DNA of 64,000 bases from Symbiodinium kawagutii (Eukaryota; Sar; Dinophyceae; Suessiales; Symbiodiniaceae). The notes under the pieces were generated by a model. It worked only from the letters and a program-made list of their open reading frames with translations. It was not told the DNA's origin and did no database searches. The position numbers were made by a program, and so were the translations under genes. The stretch is taken from the NCBI GenBank assembly GCA_009767595.1, contig VSDK01024294.1, positions 294,052-358,051 of the forward strand, in the 5' to 3' direction. This document shows positions 50,501 to 53,210 of this stretch, piece after piece; position 1 is the stretch's first letter; the number at the start of each line of letters is the position of its first letter.

Positions 50501-50777
50501 ACCATTGTTTTCCTTTGGTGGAAATCCCCCAGTAGTTGGTTGATTAATATTGACCCATAGCCCTATTGCCACAATGGCATGGAAAAGTCATGTTCAAAGT
50601 GACAAGCACTAAGCATGGCCACTATATAAGCCAACGAAAACAAGGGGGCTATGGCCTTCCTTCTGCGGCACGTGCCACACGTCTCCGCCAGGTTTCGTTG
50701 ATGTCACGTCTTCGGTCATAAAAATAGGCTGCGGCCACCACAACAATCAGGCTTGAAGTCAAAATCACCTCAGGCTG
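19849..50777 (-). CDS. Multipass membrane protein, PqiA-like (3' 18 exons joined)
   Basis: Eighteen exons (50660-50777, 49517-49575, 48031-48087, 47315-47389, 46367-46450, 45453-45494, 43042-43071, 40359-40436, 38899-38956, 38381-38447, 37707-37770, 37636-37661, 37254-37360, 36814-36899, 23108-23206, 21838-21900, 21073-21190, 19849-19961) sum to 1344 nt, exactly 447 codons plus TGA, with every split codon in phase. At least nine hydrophobic segments are visible, for example ILTSSLIVVVAAAYFY, WVLALLFCSYILLIPALF, FAIVVPLVKLVLLAL, VIAYIFLFYLVLHL, LLMLFFEVAFVVCFVLGM, AILSIIMLVVFVLGLTVL and MLDVLILGIVVVVLSGSVY. The VPLVKLVLLALGEFWR and LLGGAEAMHYAAYALV patterns remind me of PqiA-family membrane proteins expanded in dinoflagellates. 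The family name is from memory and less certain than the gene. A LINE sits in the intron between 36814 and 23206. Further 5' exons are likely (57050, 57962). Confidence 0.82.
19962..21072 (-). other. Membrane-protein intron
   Basis: Contains a 12-bp tandem (AACGCGGAACGT, three units, about 19973-20004) beside the last exon, an unassigned open patch at 20100-20300, and family B at about 20855-20950. Confidence 0.5.
21073..21190 (-). CDS. Membrane-protein exon: LAMLDVLILGIVVVVLSG
   Basis: 118 nt. Amphipathic KHLKK then a transmembrane helix and VYQNQ. Phase 0 in (CAG|GAC), phase 1 out (CAA G|GT). Confidence 0.87.
21191..21837 (-). other. Membrane-protein intron
   Basis: A direct repeat CAACATAGAATTTCGACCG (21238-21285) and a family B element (21530-21647). 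Confidence 0.5.
21530..21647 (+). repeat. Palindromic family B element
   Basis: TATGGCAGTGGGTCAAAACC at the left, ATATTGACCCATTGCCATA at the right. Confidence 0.8.
21838..21900 (-). CDS. Membrane-protein exon: DMVVLAVTSVQLLSCPKKA
   Basis: 21 codons, phase 0 at both ends, between CAG|GAC and GAG|GTGCGG. Short hydrophobic segment then basic residues. Confidence 0.75.
21901..23107 (-). other. Membrane-protein intron
   Basis: ATGGTTAATGATGG units (21984-22055), a family C copy (22760-22857), GTTCTTATCCCCTATTATTA repeats (22860-23060). A stretch at 22190-22560 is rich in CCAATCGCCG/CCAATCGCGA words, a local motif repeat. Confidence 0.5.
22190..22560. repeat. Dispersed AATCGCCG/AATCGCG word cluster
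   Basis: About nine occurrences of (C)CAATCGC followed by CGGCC, CGTCC, GATCC, GTGC or similar. Not tandem. Origin unknown. Confidence 0.5.
23108..23206 (-). CDS. Membrane-protein exon: DANAILSIIMLVVFVLGL
   Basis: 33 codons, phase 0 in. Donor read as GCC|GATAAT (GA donor), so that the next exon supplies GAC. One transmembrane helix then a VLEPATVES loop. The LINE lies in the intron upstream of this exon. Confidence 0.85.
23217..23330 (-). repeat. Palindromic family B element, reverse
   Basis: GGGCTATGGGTCAATATTAA at the left, GTTTTGACCCACAGCCAT at the right. Starts 11 bp from the exon end, inside the intron. Confidence 0.8.
23620..23796. repeat. ATGGTTAATGATGG array, 3' side of the LINE
   Basis: Ten-base ATGGTTAATG/ATGCTTAATG units. 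The same motif flanks the other end of the LINE at 34842-35048, so this is either the split insertion target or the LINE 3' tail. Confidence 0.85.
24100..24662 (-). CDS. LINE ORF2 C-terminal extension in a shifted frame
   Basis: The +1 frame relative to ORF2 is open from upstream of 24663 to the stop at 24100 and continues the protein as SESVLRWVQLLQWPSQPD then VTWFELVINFLIVAQRAVP. The hand-over point is the five-A run (plus strand) at 24663-24667. Either an indel mutation, an assembly homopolymer error, or a programmed shift. No domain recognised; the end is rich in Arg (RARERRYHLRRR). Confidence 0.65.
24575..29497 (-). CDS. LINE ORF2: endonuclease, reverse transcriptase, RNase H
   Basis: Counting from the GTG at 29497, 1640 codons. 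IGEASHPGP at 101-109; APE/EEP endonuclease about 112-347 (NPT 118, SEN 140, LYGF 231, AGDLN 266, GHNP 337); reverse transcriptase about 700-1050 (motif A LTLDLRKAF with Asp860, motif B TTGVPEGD 914, motif C FADN 949-952); zinc knuckle CAFC-x7-H-x4-C 1276-1292; RNase HI about 1350-1520 with DGS 1356, RAEL 1419, YTDSS 1438, ADKLA 1510. It would copy its RNA at a nicked target and remove the template strand. There is no ATG near the start: the first is codon 115, inside the endonuclease. ORF1 ends in the same four bases (GTGA). The C-terminus is cut by a frameshift. Confidence 0.92.
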   Translation of the reverse strand: MNALHFHLLELHTSRVQFCRIRCFSHSQFWHLQIFQLQPPNLVSSGLLPHVFDRWCAIVREVTGFLEHNFVNFCTRQHFDASLLAFAILEYRLHPLLGQRIGEASHPGPYDLTLMVTNPTAIYQKTDLVANFRADLVILSENSATSIVQKIESRNFAVKGYKTCWGSPAHSQLHHNDQRDSLRGSATGVSIHSKFPLRSSAIQDESGWFQSGRLLHSFARIGQLDVQLIALYGFPTSSAQSKIKTNALLTTAISMARSNNLPFIIAGDLNHHPNTLTAFDALRDMGCRTAEDFYNHHIGEMPCTFRDSTRNDVAILSPMLFHCLTGVDVDLSQQFAGHNPLLLHLRMTGQPPLKQHWRLPQPWMSLFTDKEALTDYFECDFDNIPSDLHPLTHWSQCVEHAMHAHLLSQPQGPSPRGLPASFQGRCVDRPLCQKPVVAVLHQGWDGQYVSQVDQPTFTIRMCTKQLRRIQSLSLVMKKYPLPGPSRLHQWIGEWKAIRKAKGFLPSFFSWVNQQAALYPCPLVLPSREFLVELINHLTKHVHKLESRHIAKRQQLVKYMQQQDLRKYGKAQAFAQLREPTRVLQHVDSELHHNFRLLSEPQHGLCTMHLDPGGPIHLGVISKIQAQVVTLIDCEQDIYTVMLHEADADLPANGVLTQPQVVINPQEVASTLDQFWTQMWHRDSEADLHDSDSYPAFQNILDKIEPLDPLPIGHMNLEFWQTAITDMNSNSARGCCGWSVDEIKQLPSSCIQKLMQAFDLTLSVGLPTFLMKARTIALAKQLTSNAVHHTRPITILSVLYRVWSKVTTRCILRYWAGLFPASITGFLPDRSSDLFQYTLQFDLELANLNGSAIQLGGLTLDLRKAFNNIARLPCKWILQKLGVPPLWINLWYEALNNLQRYWQIDSQLFEAAQTTTGVPEGDNWSVCCMLGINYALAQELTAHPCTPHLFADNWSYSSDDPAAHSPILNTIQRFAQSLRLPIDWGKTWSWGTSVEHKNSFRQILTHLIDDDAFCEVQYAKDLGYAMHYNRRLYRGPHKIRHQQALKRLIRIGKLDASIDDKCHLISASCYPKALHGAHMYHTGAKFFTDLRKGVANALLGSHKNSQSYVATMVLSPKLIDPELYVIWKAILAARQFLWTTDPQRQTAFLQTVATTNKKPVQVIGPACALQNYLAKIDWQLNATGQIQVDAFYTLHLQHSSIAELKGALLRSWMEHVSLQLSSRKGFRHTPIIDPIRTAQIFQSQPRSSQHALALEMTCTFMLNSQKAHFLPDHDGTCAFCQQQDSYEHQILHCEATQPVRSQYPQLVAELEERDAIHTRLPVMFEHPSYESLRLLQSQIPEPDVQLQPGSPQLLFTDGSCQYPSKSECRWSTFAIVATFLSSDALPGDTPAETFLTLQNRHFYAVAVGHVHGPQTIPRAELMAAVLAHEQGRAFDLYTDSSYVVGLHSVISTTRDVVAFHKHPNFDLITRWHNLIWTQGRCTPTFKVAAHSLQVFPHSDSLVCRLGNDLADKLAKHAAAHLLPDYITQLTARAQDVSHDCDLLQQQYQLRSGLVSLRANLLKVDTPQETWDPSQVLEQLAVWTVDAPQVFPVPDDRWQFLVGSYRQQIRSFFFGIGTSMGTIVAVAFSAGSGNSSAGGHMV
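24938..25456 (-). other. RNase HI domain of ORF2
   Basis: All four catalytic acidic positions are present: Asp1356 (TDGS), Glu1419 (RAEL), Asp1438 (YTDSS), Asp1510 (ADKLA). Confidence 0.88.
25622..25672 (-). other. CCHC zinc knuckle of ORF2
   Basis: CAFCQQQDSYEHQILHC, the usual Cys-His cluster between RT and RNase H of many LINEs. Confidence 0.85.
26348..27400 (-). other. Reverse transcriptase domain of ORF2
   Basis: Motif A LTLDLRKAFNNI, motif B GVPEGDNWSV, motif C HLFADNWSY (26642-26653). The usual second Asp of the catalytic pair is Asn (AAT). Confidence 0.9.
28457..29164 (-). other. APE-type endonuclease domain of ORF2
   Basis: Order of motifs NPT, SEN, LYGF, AGDLNHHP, CTFRDSTRNDVAIL and GHNPLLLHL matches exonuclease-endonuclease-phosphatase folds of LINEs. 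The final SDH is replaced by GHN, which keeps the catalytic His. Confidence 0.85.
29494..34776 (-). CDS. LINE ORF1: C5-cytosine methyltransferase, ubiquitin-like segment, coiled coil
   Basis: Start chosen at the ATG in GCCATGGCA (34776), the first in-frame ATG; the frame is open upstream to a TAG near 34821. Residues below count from the GTG six codons earlier. 145-495: complete C5-DNA methyltransferase (motif I YCGGYGGWN 149, IV APCPSW with catalytic Cys242, VI FEQV 279, VIII TRRCRW 319, IX FTPVEVSLLHG 444, X GNCITPVHS 473). About 1044-1123: ubiquitin-like segment ending MEGG. 1200-1225: Lys/Gln-rich. 1640-1740: Gln-rich coiled coil, then RGTKRGPGK and an acidic tail. Regions 1-140, 500-1040 and 1230-1600 are not recognised. 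It probably acts as the RNA-binding ORF1 protein and may methylate new copies. Much larger than usual LINE ORF1 proteins. Confidence 0.9.
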   Translation of the reverse strand: MAHLVPMEICQLLERENISTQLQPGSHINMVIKDTYIGTFQDKLVVKGVIADPDRYHSNLVLGGNGQHTASHVFGKSVCIQTNSELMQLMQESDQVFLHQVEVVSATYGQPFVIRTGQDSLVISLDDDHRSTTQSHKWILEQYCGGYGGWNMAIHFLKKLGIHSRCTLAVDHALQSVIQYGLTHRTQIVGCTENMPDDFLHTHPTDTVICADITQSKWMRLLLNLDLDAWCMSAPCPSWSGSGSGKGFFVPDGMCIAHSFIQIRTFKPKAVLFEQVSGFPRHDHFEIFLKLVKWSGYQIAFADNFEQSALTPTRRCRWLALLLPSDRALPEAFSPAWPLGKPSPLDFDALQQIPKQNMHHFQPTKVEAAMYFNQEYMPGNTKNFSQREIINYRLPSLQQPLPTFMAAYGEQHQINEAHLKKRGLYGHFVKQHGSFRFFTPVEVSLLHGTNQPHILLKPKQLAYRSLGNCITPVHSLVLLIPALQYLGDLDEQTICSAELHHLVGTRLRASSCDFREDECAWYVGTFDQTQQLQQQLQHFMHSLQWSPNMNNQWPADSWYSPEMGLVPFDLPVEHETENTCTTQPFDVMIQILPMLKPCQYGTINVEGQMLWATVVHLWDCTILPEHVKDHLPALLQPIQDADVPSPIALMPIDDAMRQQVIEQIGIHDPPQPLVIRHDEALHLYEIFAGSHWSDVCNRMLGPDVPCYDALGLLHTDHNRIFGEVHTHDTPCIRDPDFLEHLMAVIGVQIQLHVPPETDILILQCSGTFESRSSFLHLWNSPQMKDWMTQHGRQICYEDLGSNHWQLIYRPNSLVVTTPVQLLKEQIFFRLLRIALLSLSTPPEMDRTVPCQFHFQDRIIGPFDFPKIMQIQLVIAILQHFGKILAPSQQMQILLPPETYNTTTMGQFPLDQAQLHFPIAAGQQSKVEPEETNDFDVTFNQTNIVVYKLPPARGLYLQYQGTKNQLCTIQRIWSEPAILDWLKEQESFIDLETTSTTLSIQVHTPKMLPIDVDDFLAGLCTRLLFQACKVTQALSGYVANVWFRNQHLQTHCFDCAATLAEFIHHVNWSFRPLHQQADLRVFHDGVRCHSGTTIQELAQFCPFSERITLTLEEPMEGGSPTKPPTSKQDFHKQVESQIATMLLARNVQLPQVPQIVGKLMNQDAPAKLHQLLNNLSNDAYHPDFEQLCIRASVVLLSQPASSKHKAAKQQRQKQHEQHKANLHANANLFTLKSDFFLNEDKTSANLLQTFTPSASGVLLANRALAEQWMQVMKNPVPDELAIYVLGPLDIPDNFPAKVVSAPAFDNHQREVILQGTLIQFGTRHITTSVAKQPQVETNETIVVAVTVWQADFDSQTWNQFLEAPVRTVQQKLAIEGFQGLMLKPWGRNYQQNGKQCEPKKATSLQFHAEFLLNSKFHALLRRSGFSKIYLQPKTESGQPDPRWKIAWLGKNPNLAEVESQLATLSGVAGLVASKRGVGVRVECAHFSHVWQVLFPNQPVPDLESLKHVFKLQPLPLGVDATVLQTWAEQQHDWKIRPLRAVGAKAWIVASNQIPTGILSFNNMPLLLQQLPQKGYKPQNTIAAGPRPKPSDVKVDTVEVPNPKRPTELLGDPWAKYTPTQGTMDAVSIGAASSEQRSIPGPISTRLQQQDSKLLAIEEAVNQLKTDQNTQITAIQQHQTIIEDQLQKQAHHNKQQFDWLAHEHHTLQQSVQASMHKQETKLTQTFEDIKALIQSNRGTKRGPGKQPEKEPHEETEEVDGML
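29575..29877 (-). other. ORF1 C-terminal coiled coil
   Basis: Residues 1640-1740: heptad-like LLAIEEAVNQLKT, ITAIQQHQTIIEDQL and related sequence, as in oligomerising LINE ORF1 proteins. Confidence 0.7.
31426..31665 (-). other. Ubiquitin-like segment in ORF1
   Basis: 80 residues (1044-1123). Strand-like ANVWFRNQHLQ, a helix TLAEFIHHV, QQADLRVFHDGVR, TTIQELAQF, then RITLTLEEPMEGG. Layout, spacing and the terminal Gly-Gly fit a beta-grasp ubiquitin fold. This is a by-eye pattern match, not a computed one. Confidence 0.5.
33310..34362 (-). other. C5-cytosine DNA methyltransferase domain in ORF1
   Basis: Motifs I, IV, VI, VIII, IX and X occur in the canonical order. Catalytic Cys242 is encoded at 34069-34071. 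The segment between motifs VIII and IX (about 120 residues) would be the target-recognition region. Confidence 0.9.
34822..34841 (-). other. Possible spliced-leader relic at LINE 5' end
   Basis: Minus strand reads CCATAGCTTTTGGGCTCTAG, close to the conserved dinoflagellate spliced leader (about 17 of 21 positions with two small gaps). However, ACCATAGCTTTTGGG also occurs in some family A elements, so the match may be coincidental. Confidence 0.35.
34842..35048. repeat. ATGGTTAATGATGG array, 5' side of the LINE
   Basis: Units GATGGATGGTTAAT and ATGGTTAATG, about 20 units, directly abutting the LINE. Confidence 0.9.
35508..35546. repeat. (CAA)n microsatellite
   Basis: About 13 units. Poly-Leu or poly-Cys frames across it are artefacts. 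Confidence 0.95.
35929..35944. repeat. (GT)n microsatellite
   Basis: About eight GT units. Another is at 63789-63801. Confidence 0.9.
36325..36425. repeat. GC-richer dispersed repeat (SINE-like), copy 1
   Basis: CACTCCTGGTAGCTCCTGGC ... GGGCTACAAGGATACCCCTG ... CCAACCACC. Related copies: 36939-37062, 39487-39585, 46214-46306, fragment 47225-47285. No clear pol III boxes were found. Confidence 0.65.
36544..36643 (+). repeat. Palindromic family A element
   Basis: TGGTGGTGTCTCAAAGTAGC at the left, ATTTTGAGAAACA at the right. Confidence 0.75.
36814..36899 (-). CDS. Membrane-protein exon: AMLQLDVVQHAKADVTV
   Basis: 86 nt. AT completes a split Asp codon; ends ACC AGG|GTAACC in phase 0. Soluble-looking loop PQCIESRPATR just before the exon after the LINE-bearing intron. 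Confidence 0.72.
36939..37062. repeat. SINE-like repeat, copy 2
   Basis: GGCACTCCTAGTAGCTCCAA then CCCTTTAAAAAGGG and CCAACCACCAAG. Confidence 0.6.
37152..37232 (-). repeat. Palindromic family A element, reverse
   Basis: ATGATTTGGGGGGTCCC and CATTTTGAGAAACACCCAT, ending 22 bp from an exon, inside the intron. Confidence 0.7.
37254..37360 (-). CDS. Membrane-protein exon: GIFDETLAELVINYQCLYRY
   Basis: 107 nt. C completes Arg (CG+C); ends ATG G|GT, and the G joins AT of the next exon. Phase agreement on both sides is the main support. Confidence 0.72.
37636..37661 (-). CDS. Membrane-protein 26-nt microexon: QDVSEAMDR
   Basis: CAG|CAAGACG ... GATCG|GTGGGG. Phase 0 in, phase 2 out, matching both neighbours. 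Confidence 0.62.
37707..37770 (-). CDS. Membrane-protein exon: REGEEGSIRNLNTTAPHERP
   Basis: 64 nt between CAG|G and AAG|GTCTGTG. The leading G completes Trp (TG+G). Hydrophilic loop. Confidence 0.75.
37771..38380 (-). other. Membrane-protein intron
   Basis: A reverse family A element (37786-37890) starts 16 bp beyond the exon. Otherwise unique sequence. Confidence 0.5.
37786..37890 (-). repeat. Palindromic family A element, reverse
   Basis: AGGTGGTAGCCATAGGGGAC at the left, CTTGAGAAACCACCA at the right. Shows the CCAAAAGCTATGGTTGG core variant. Confidence 0.8.
38381..38447 (-). CDS. Membrane-protein exon: SVLLMLFFEVAFVVCFVLGM
   Basis: 67 nt, one transmembrane helix. GT completes Gly of the previous exon; ends ACT TG|GC (GC donor) joining G to give Trp. 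A longer alternative ending at 38329 (AAG|GTAGCG) would be phase 0 and not match the next exon. Confidence 0.82.
38448..38898 (-). other. Membrane-protein intron
   Basis: No repeat family recognised. Confidence 0.45.
38899..38956 (-). CDS. Membrane-protein exon: DVGFTCYTLFCWGSTISSL
   Basis: 58 nt, phase 0 in at CAG|GAT, phase 1 out at TTG G|GTGTGC. Hydrophobic with three Cys/Trp-rich positions. Confidence 0.87.
39487..39585. repeat. SINE-like repeat, copy 3
   Basis: CCACTCCTGGGGGCCGCTCC then GATAGCCCTGGCTCCA and CCAACCACCTG. Confidence 0.6.
39618..39724 (+). repeat. Palindromic family A element
   Basis: GGAAGTTTCTCAAAATAGGG at the left, GGCTTGAGAAACGACAC at the right. Confidence 0.78.
40359..40436 (-). 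CDS. Membrane-protein exon: DVIAYIFLFYLVLHLNQPPV
   Basis: 26 codons, phase 0 at both ends. AAG|GACGTG acceptor; donor read as CTG|GACCCC, because the following exon restores Asp (GAT). Confidence 0.86.
40501..40590 (+). repeat. Palindromic family C element
   Basis: CTGGTTGGTAATTGAACCAC at the left, GAAACAACCAACCAG at the right. Confidence 0.75.
40656..40760 (+). repeat. Palindromic family A element
   Basis: TGGTGGTTTCTCAAAATATG at the left. The right end has decayed (ATTTCGTCATACACCCACA). Confidence 0.7.
41011..41223. repeat. Two family A elements head to head
   Basis: Forward copy 41011-41118 and reverse copy 41121-41223 meet at CCACCATATGGTGG, forming a larger composite palindrome. Confidence 0.85.
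42360..42860. repeat. ACCATGATTGATC simple-sequence tract
   Basis: Degenerate AACCATGATTAACCATTATC units over 500 bp, no reading frame. Confidence 0.8.
42881..42982 (+). repeat. Palindromic family A element
   Basis: TGGTGGTTTCTCAAAATAGG at the left, ATTTTGAGAAACCGCCA at the right. Close to the 15746 copy. Ends 59 bp from the next exon. Confidence 0.88.
43042..43071 (-). CDS. Membrane-protein 30-nt microexon: LRMIQLAKLL
   Basis: Phase 0 at both ends. Acceptor TGAG|CTT; donor read as TTG|GACTGA, with Asp restored by the next exon. Confidence 0.68.
43120..43237 (-). repeat. Palindromic family B element, reverse
   Basis: TATGGCTATGGGTCAATATT at the left, TTTTGACCCACTGCCATAT at the right. Begins 48 bp from an exon. 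Confidence 0.85.
43534..43643 (+). repeat. Palindromic family A element
   Basis: TGGTGGTTTCTCAAAATAGG at the left, TATTGAGAAACCATG at the right. Confidence 0.8.
44313..44506. repeat. 53-bp tandem repeat
   Basis: Units start at 44313, 44366, 44419 and 44472 and are virtually identical (TTTCACCATCAAATCTAGGT...). About 3.6 copies. Confidence 0.95.
44803..44895 (+). repeat. Degenerate TTTAGGG-like tract
   Basis: TTTAGGGTTTTAGGGTTTTG and variants. TTTAGGG is the telomere repeat reported for dinoflagellates, so this may be an interstitial telomeric sequence. Confidence 0.6.
45438..45447. other. Assembly gap (10 N)
   Basis: Placeholder Ns, true length unknown. It lies 5 bp past the end of the 45453 exon. 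Confidence 1.
45453..45494 (-). CDS. Membrane-protein exon: DRRKVMAGPRWLRV
   Basis: 14 codons, phase 0 at both ends: CAG|GAC acceptor, GTT|GC donor a few bases before the gap. Basic loop. The gap leaves a small chance that the exon is longer. Confidence 0.65.
45530..45620 (-). repeat. Palindromic family A element, reverse
   Basis: GGATGATACCTGGGGGTACC and TATAACTTGAGAAACGCCC. Left end decayed. Confidence 0.65.
46214..46306. repeat. SINE-like repeat, copy 4
   Basis: GTACCATTTGGTTAGACCAC, CCTGGTAGCTCCAGATCGC, then GGGATACCCCTGGCTCCAG. Confidence 0.65.
46367..46450 (-). CDS. Membrane-protein exon: VAIFAIVVPLVKLVLLALGE
   Basis: 28 codons, phase 0 at both ends. CTCAG|GTC acceptor, TCA|GTCACT donor. 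Long transmembrane helix followed by FWRCSS, the segment most like PqiA family proteins. Confidence 0.88.
46451..47314 (-). other. Membrane-protein intron
   Basis: No recognised element except a SINE-like fragment at 47225-47285. Confidence 0.45.
47315..47389 (-). CDS. Membrane-protein exon: HVSDSTVEFIHTLGETGSW
   Basis: 25 codons, phase 0 at both ends; CAG|GAA acceptor, GCA|GTCACT donor. Loop or amphipathic helix. Confidence 0.83.
47390..48030 (-). other. Membrane-protein intron
   Basis: Family A (47630-47753) and a reverse half copy (47837-47905) occupy about a third. Confidence 0.5.
47630..47753 (+). repeat. Palindromic family A element
   Basis: TGGTGGTTTCTCAAGTCATA at the left, GGCTTGAGAAACCCCCAT at the right. 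Slightly longer centre than other copies. Confidence 0.8.
48031..48087 (-). CDS. Membrane-protein exon: VTLFNMTIGAANFLETWRQ
   Basis: 19 codons, phase 0 at both ends; CCAG|GTC acceptor, CAA|GTCTTG donor. Confidence 0.75.
48519..48650 (+). repeat. Palindromic family B element
   Basis: TATGGCTATGGGTCAAAACC at the left, ATATTGACCCATAGCCATAT at the right. 15-bp perfect inverted ends; best forward copy. Confidence 0.9.
48760..48869 (-). repeat. Palindromic family B element, reverse
   Basis: ATATGGCTGTGGGTCAATAT at the left, TTTTGACCCACTGCCATAT at the right. Confidence 0.88.
49517..49575 (-). CDS. Membrane-protein exon: TWVLALLFCSYILLIPALF
   Basis: 59 nt. CT completes Ala with G of the previous exon. 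Phase 0 out at TTC|GTGCCT (a second GT 8 bp on gives a poorer phase fit). One transmembrane helix. Confidence 0.82.
49734..49832 (+). repeat. Palindromic family C element
   Basis: CTGGTTAGTGGTTTCAACC at the left, AATCAAACCACCAACCAG at the right. Confidence 0.8.
50315..50418 (-). repeat. Palindromic family A element, reverse
   Basis: TGGTGGTTTCTCAAAATATG at the left, TATTTTGAGAACCCCCCCA at the right. Confidence 0.82.
50456..50566 (+). repeat. Palindromic family B element
   Basis: CTATGGCTGTGGGTCAAAAC at the left, ATATTGACCCATAGCCCTA at the right. Confidence 0.85.
50660..50777 (-). CDS. Membrane-protein exon: VILTSSLIVVVAAAYFYDRR
   Basis: 118 nt: transmembrane helix, then the basic cytoplasmic-looking RRRDINETWRRRVARAAE. 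Phase 0 in (CCAG|CAG), phase 1 out at GAA G|GAAGG (GA donor). Confidence 0.83.
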
Positions 50778-52050
50778 CTGGAGAGTTGGGAATCTGTTGG
50801 CTTTCCGTTGTGGCTTTCCATCATTTTTAGGACGCAAAGGTTGCCCATGTTAGCGACAAATCGCTATGTTCATGGCAACTAAGCTGATCATCTGATCGAT
50901 GTCCATGAACCAGGTCATTGTTGTCGATAAATATTGACCCATAGCCATGTTGGTATATATCCCCTATAACTGCTAGTTATCAACCCCTACTATTAACCAT
51001 ATTAACCAGCTATTCTTGGTTGGTCAATATTATATTAACCTCTAGCCATAGGAAGTGGTCCCTAACCATGGTTTTTAGAGGTTATAAGCTAGCCCATAAG
51101 GCTTATAACCATGGGTTATAACCCCACCTATAGCCATTTAACCAGCTAGGCTTCACCATCAGTGCTCCTACAACTCGGCTGATCGCCACGTGACTGCGGT
51201 GCGGTTGACCACGTCCTGGCGTGGCACCAATCTGCGGGCCCCACTGCACCCACGACGCCCCGAGATCGGAGGGCAGTTGGGGGTTCTGAAAATGGGTAAC
51301 ATTCCCTACCCTTCCAGTTACCATTATAGTAGGTAACCAACCCAAAACAACAATGGGAGAAACCACCTGGTTACCTGTTACAATGGCAACTGGAAGCCTA
51401 GGGATTGCTATAGTTACCATAATAAGAGAATTCATTTCACCCATACTTAATACCATAGGGAATCTACTGTTACCTTGCAACAGTGGCTTACCAGAATAAT
51501 GTGACCCATTTTAAGAACCATTCTTAATGAATAATAGTTGGTATATCCCCTTCTTAATGACCATTGCGTATTATTGCACATTATCCACTTCTGGTTATTC
51601 ATAGTTTCTGGCGAACAATGGTTGACAATGGCTATTGAGAAGGGGATAATGTGCAATCATAGGGGATATACCAACTGTGATGGTTGGTTTATAAGTATGA
51701 ATGGATGATAACTGGGGGTCCCCCAGCTACCAAGAAACACCCACTTGGGCATCCTGAACTTACATGGCACCAATGGGTCCCACCAAAAAATGATCATTTT
51801 ATATTATTTTATTAGGAAACCACGGGTTTTGGGGGTGCTACTATTTTGGCACATACCCATGTGAAGCAATGAGGTCAACATCAGAAAACACTCCTGTGAC
51901 CTTTCTATCGACCAATTCTGCAATCTATATATGATTTGTTTACTGTTTTCGGAGATTTTCACTTGATTGGTTGATTAGAAAAATCCACAGTAAACCATAT
52001 TGGTAGCTAAAACTAGGCTTTCCAACGTAGATGTTCCATCAACCAGTGAT

Positions 52051-52173
52051 ATGGCTGGGGGGCAAAACCCTTAGTCCCCCCGGTTCCCTATCATTAACCC
52101 TTGTTTTCCCTATGAAATTGGTGGTGGAAATCCCCCATTAGTTGGTTGGTTAACTGCTTGACCCAACGCGCCA
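52051..52173 (+). repeat. Palindromic family B element, GCTTGACCC variant
   Basis: TATGGCTGGGGGGCAAAACC at the left, GTTAACTGCTTGACCCAACG at the right. Confidence 0.75.
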
Positions 52174-52674
52174 TGCTGACCCTCGCTATCTCTCCTTCGG
52201 ATTTCCATCCAGAGTGAGCCCCATGGCTTTGGCGACTAAGGAAATCCTGTCTAATCCTACCCTGCAACTCCGAGCCAAATGCGGTGTCAAAACGCTGGAG
52301 AAAGCAAAGAACTTGCACGATATGAGCATTGACAACCTGGACTTAGCCAGTATGTAAGAATTATGAAGATATAACCACGACTATTTGTGACATGATTAAT
52401 AACCACCATCACCGGTTTTTGATCATAACTATTTTTCTTTGGAACTCTGAGCATCTGGATGCATCTGGCAGTTTTGTGAGAAAAAACAGGGCGACCCCCC
52501 AACCAGCAGCAAGCATCGGTCAGAGTACATGGCTTCGCTGAGGTTTCCACAAAGGTGGAGTCACAGTCATTGGCGGCACCACCGCAGCTTTCATCGCTTT
52601 GCCGTCCTTGCCTATGGCAAAGGATTGCCGAATTTTGAAAAAATCACACGCGTGTATAGGTCAACATCTACATA

Positions 52675-52865
52675 TATATATATATTTATTCATTTATTTA
52701 TTCATTCATTCATTCATTCATTCATTCATTCATTCATTTCGTTTGTTTGTTATTTATCTATTTATTGATTCATTCATTCATTTGTTTATCTATTTATCTA
52801 TTAATCTATTTATTGATTTATCTATTTATGCATTCATTTATTCGTGTATTCATTTATGTTTAGAT
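52675..52865. repeat. (TA)n, (TTCA)n and TTTATCTA tract
   Basis: TATATATATA, then about ten ATTC units, then degenerate ATTTATCTATTT. Confidence 0.93.
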
Positions 52866-53063
52866 GTACATCTAAATGTATACGTAAATGTGTAAAAAAT
52901 GTGTATGCAAACGTGAATGTATGTAAATGCGTATATCTGCAAAAATATATTTGTATGTGTACAAATACATCTATGTAAATATTCACCATACGACTGTACA
53001 TCACTGAGGGGATCCCCAAATCATTCTTCTTTTAGCGTCTTTTACTAATACACCAAACCATTT

Positions 53064-53160
53064 CTGGTTGGTGGTTGAACCACCCCTATGAAACATATTG
53101 GTCAACCAACCATTTGTTAATGATTACTAGGGAAAAAAAGTCAATCAAATCACCAACCAG
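53064..53160 (+). repeat. Palindromic family C element
   Basis: CTGGTTGGTGGTTGAACCAC at the left, CAAATCACCAACCAG at the right. Confidence 0.82.
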
Positions 53161-53210
53161 AATAATTTTATTTATATACTACCTAAATATTGTCTATGTA
53201 ACCAACCATT

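Larger units (their letters stand above)
49576..50659 (-). other. Membrane-protein intron
   Basis: Family C (49734-49832), a reverse B half copy (50110-50205), family A reverse (50315-50418) and family B (50456-50566). Confidence 0.5.
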
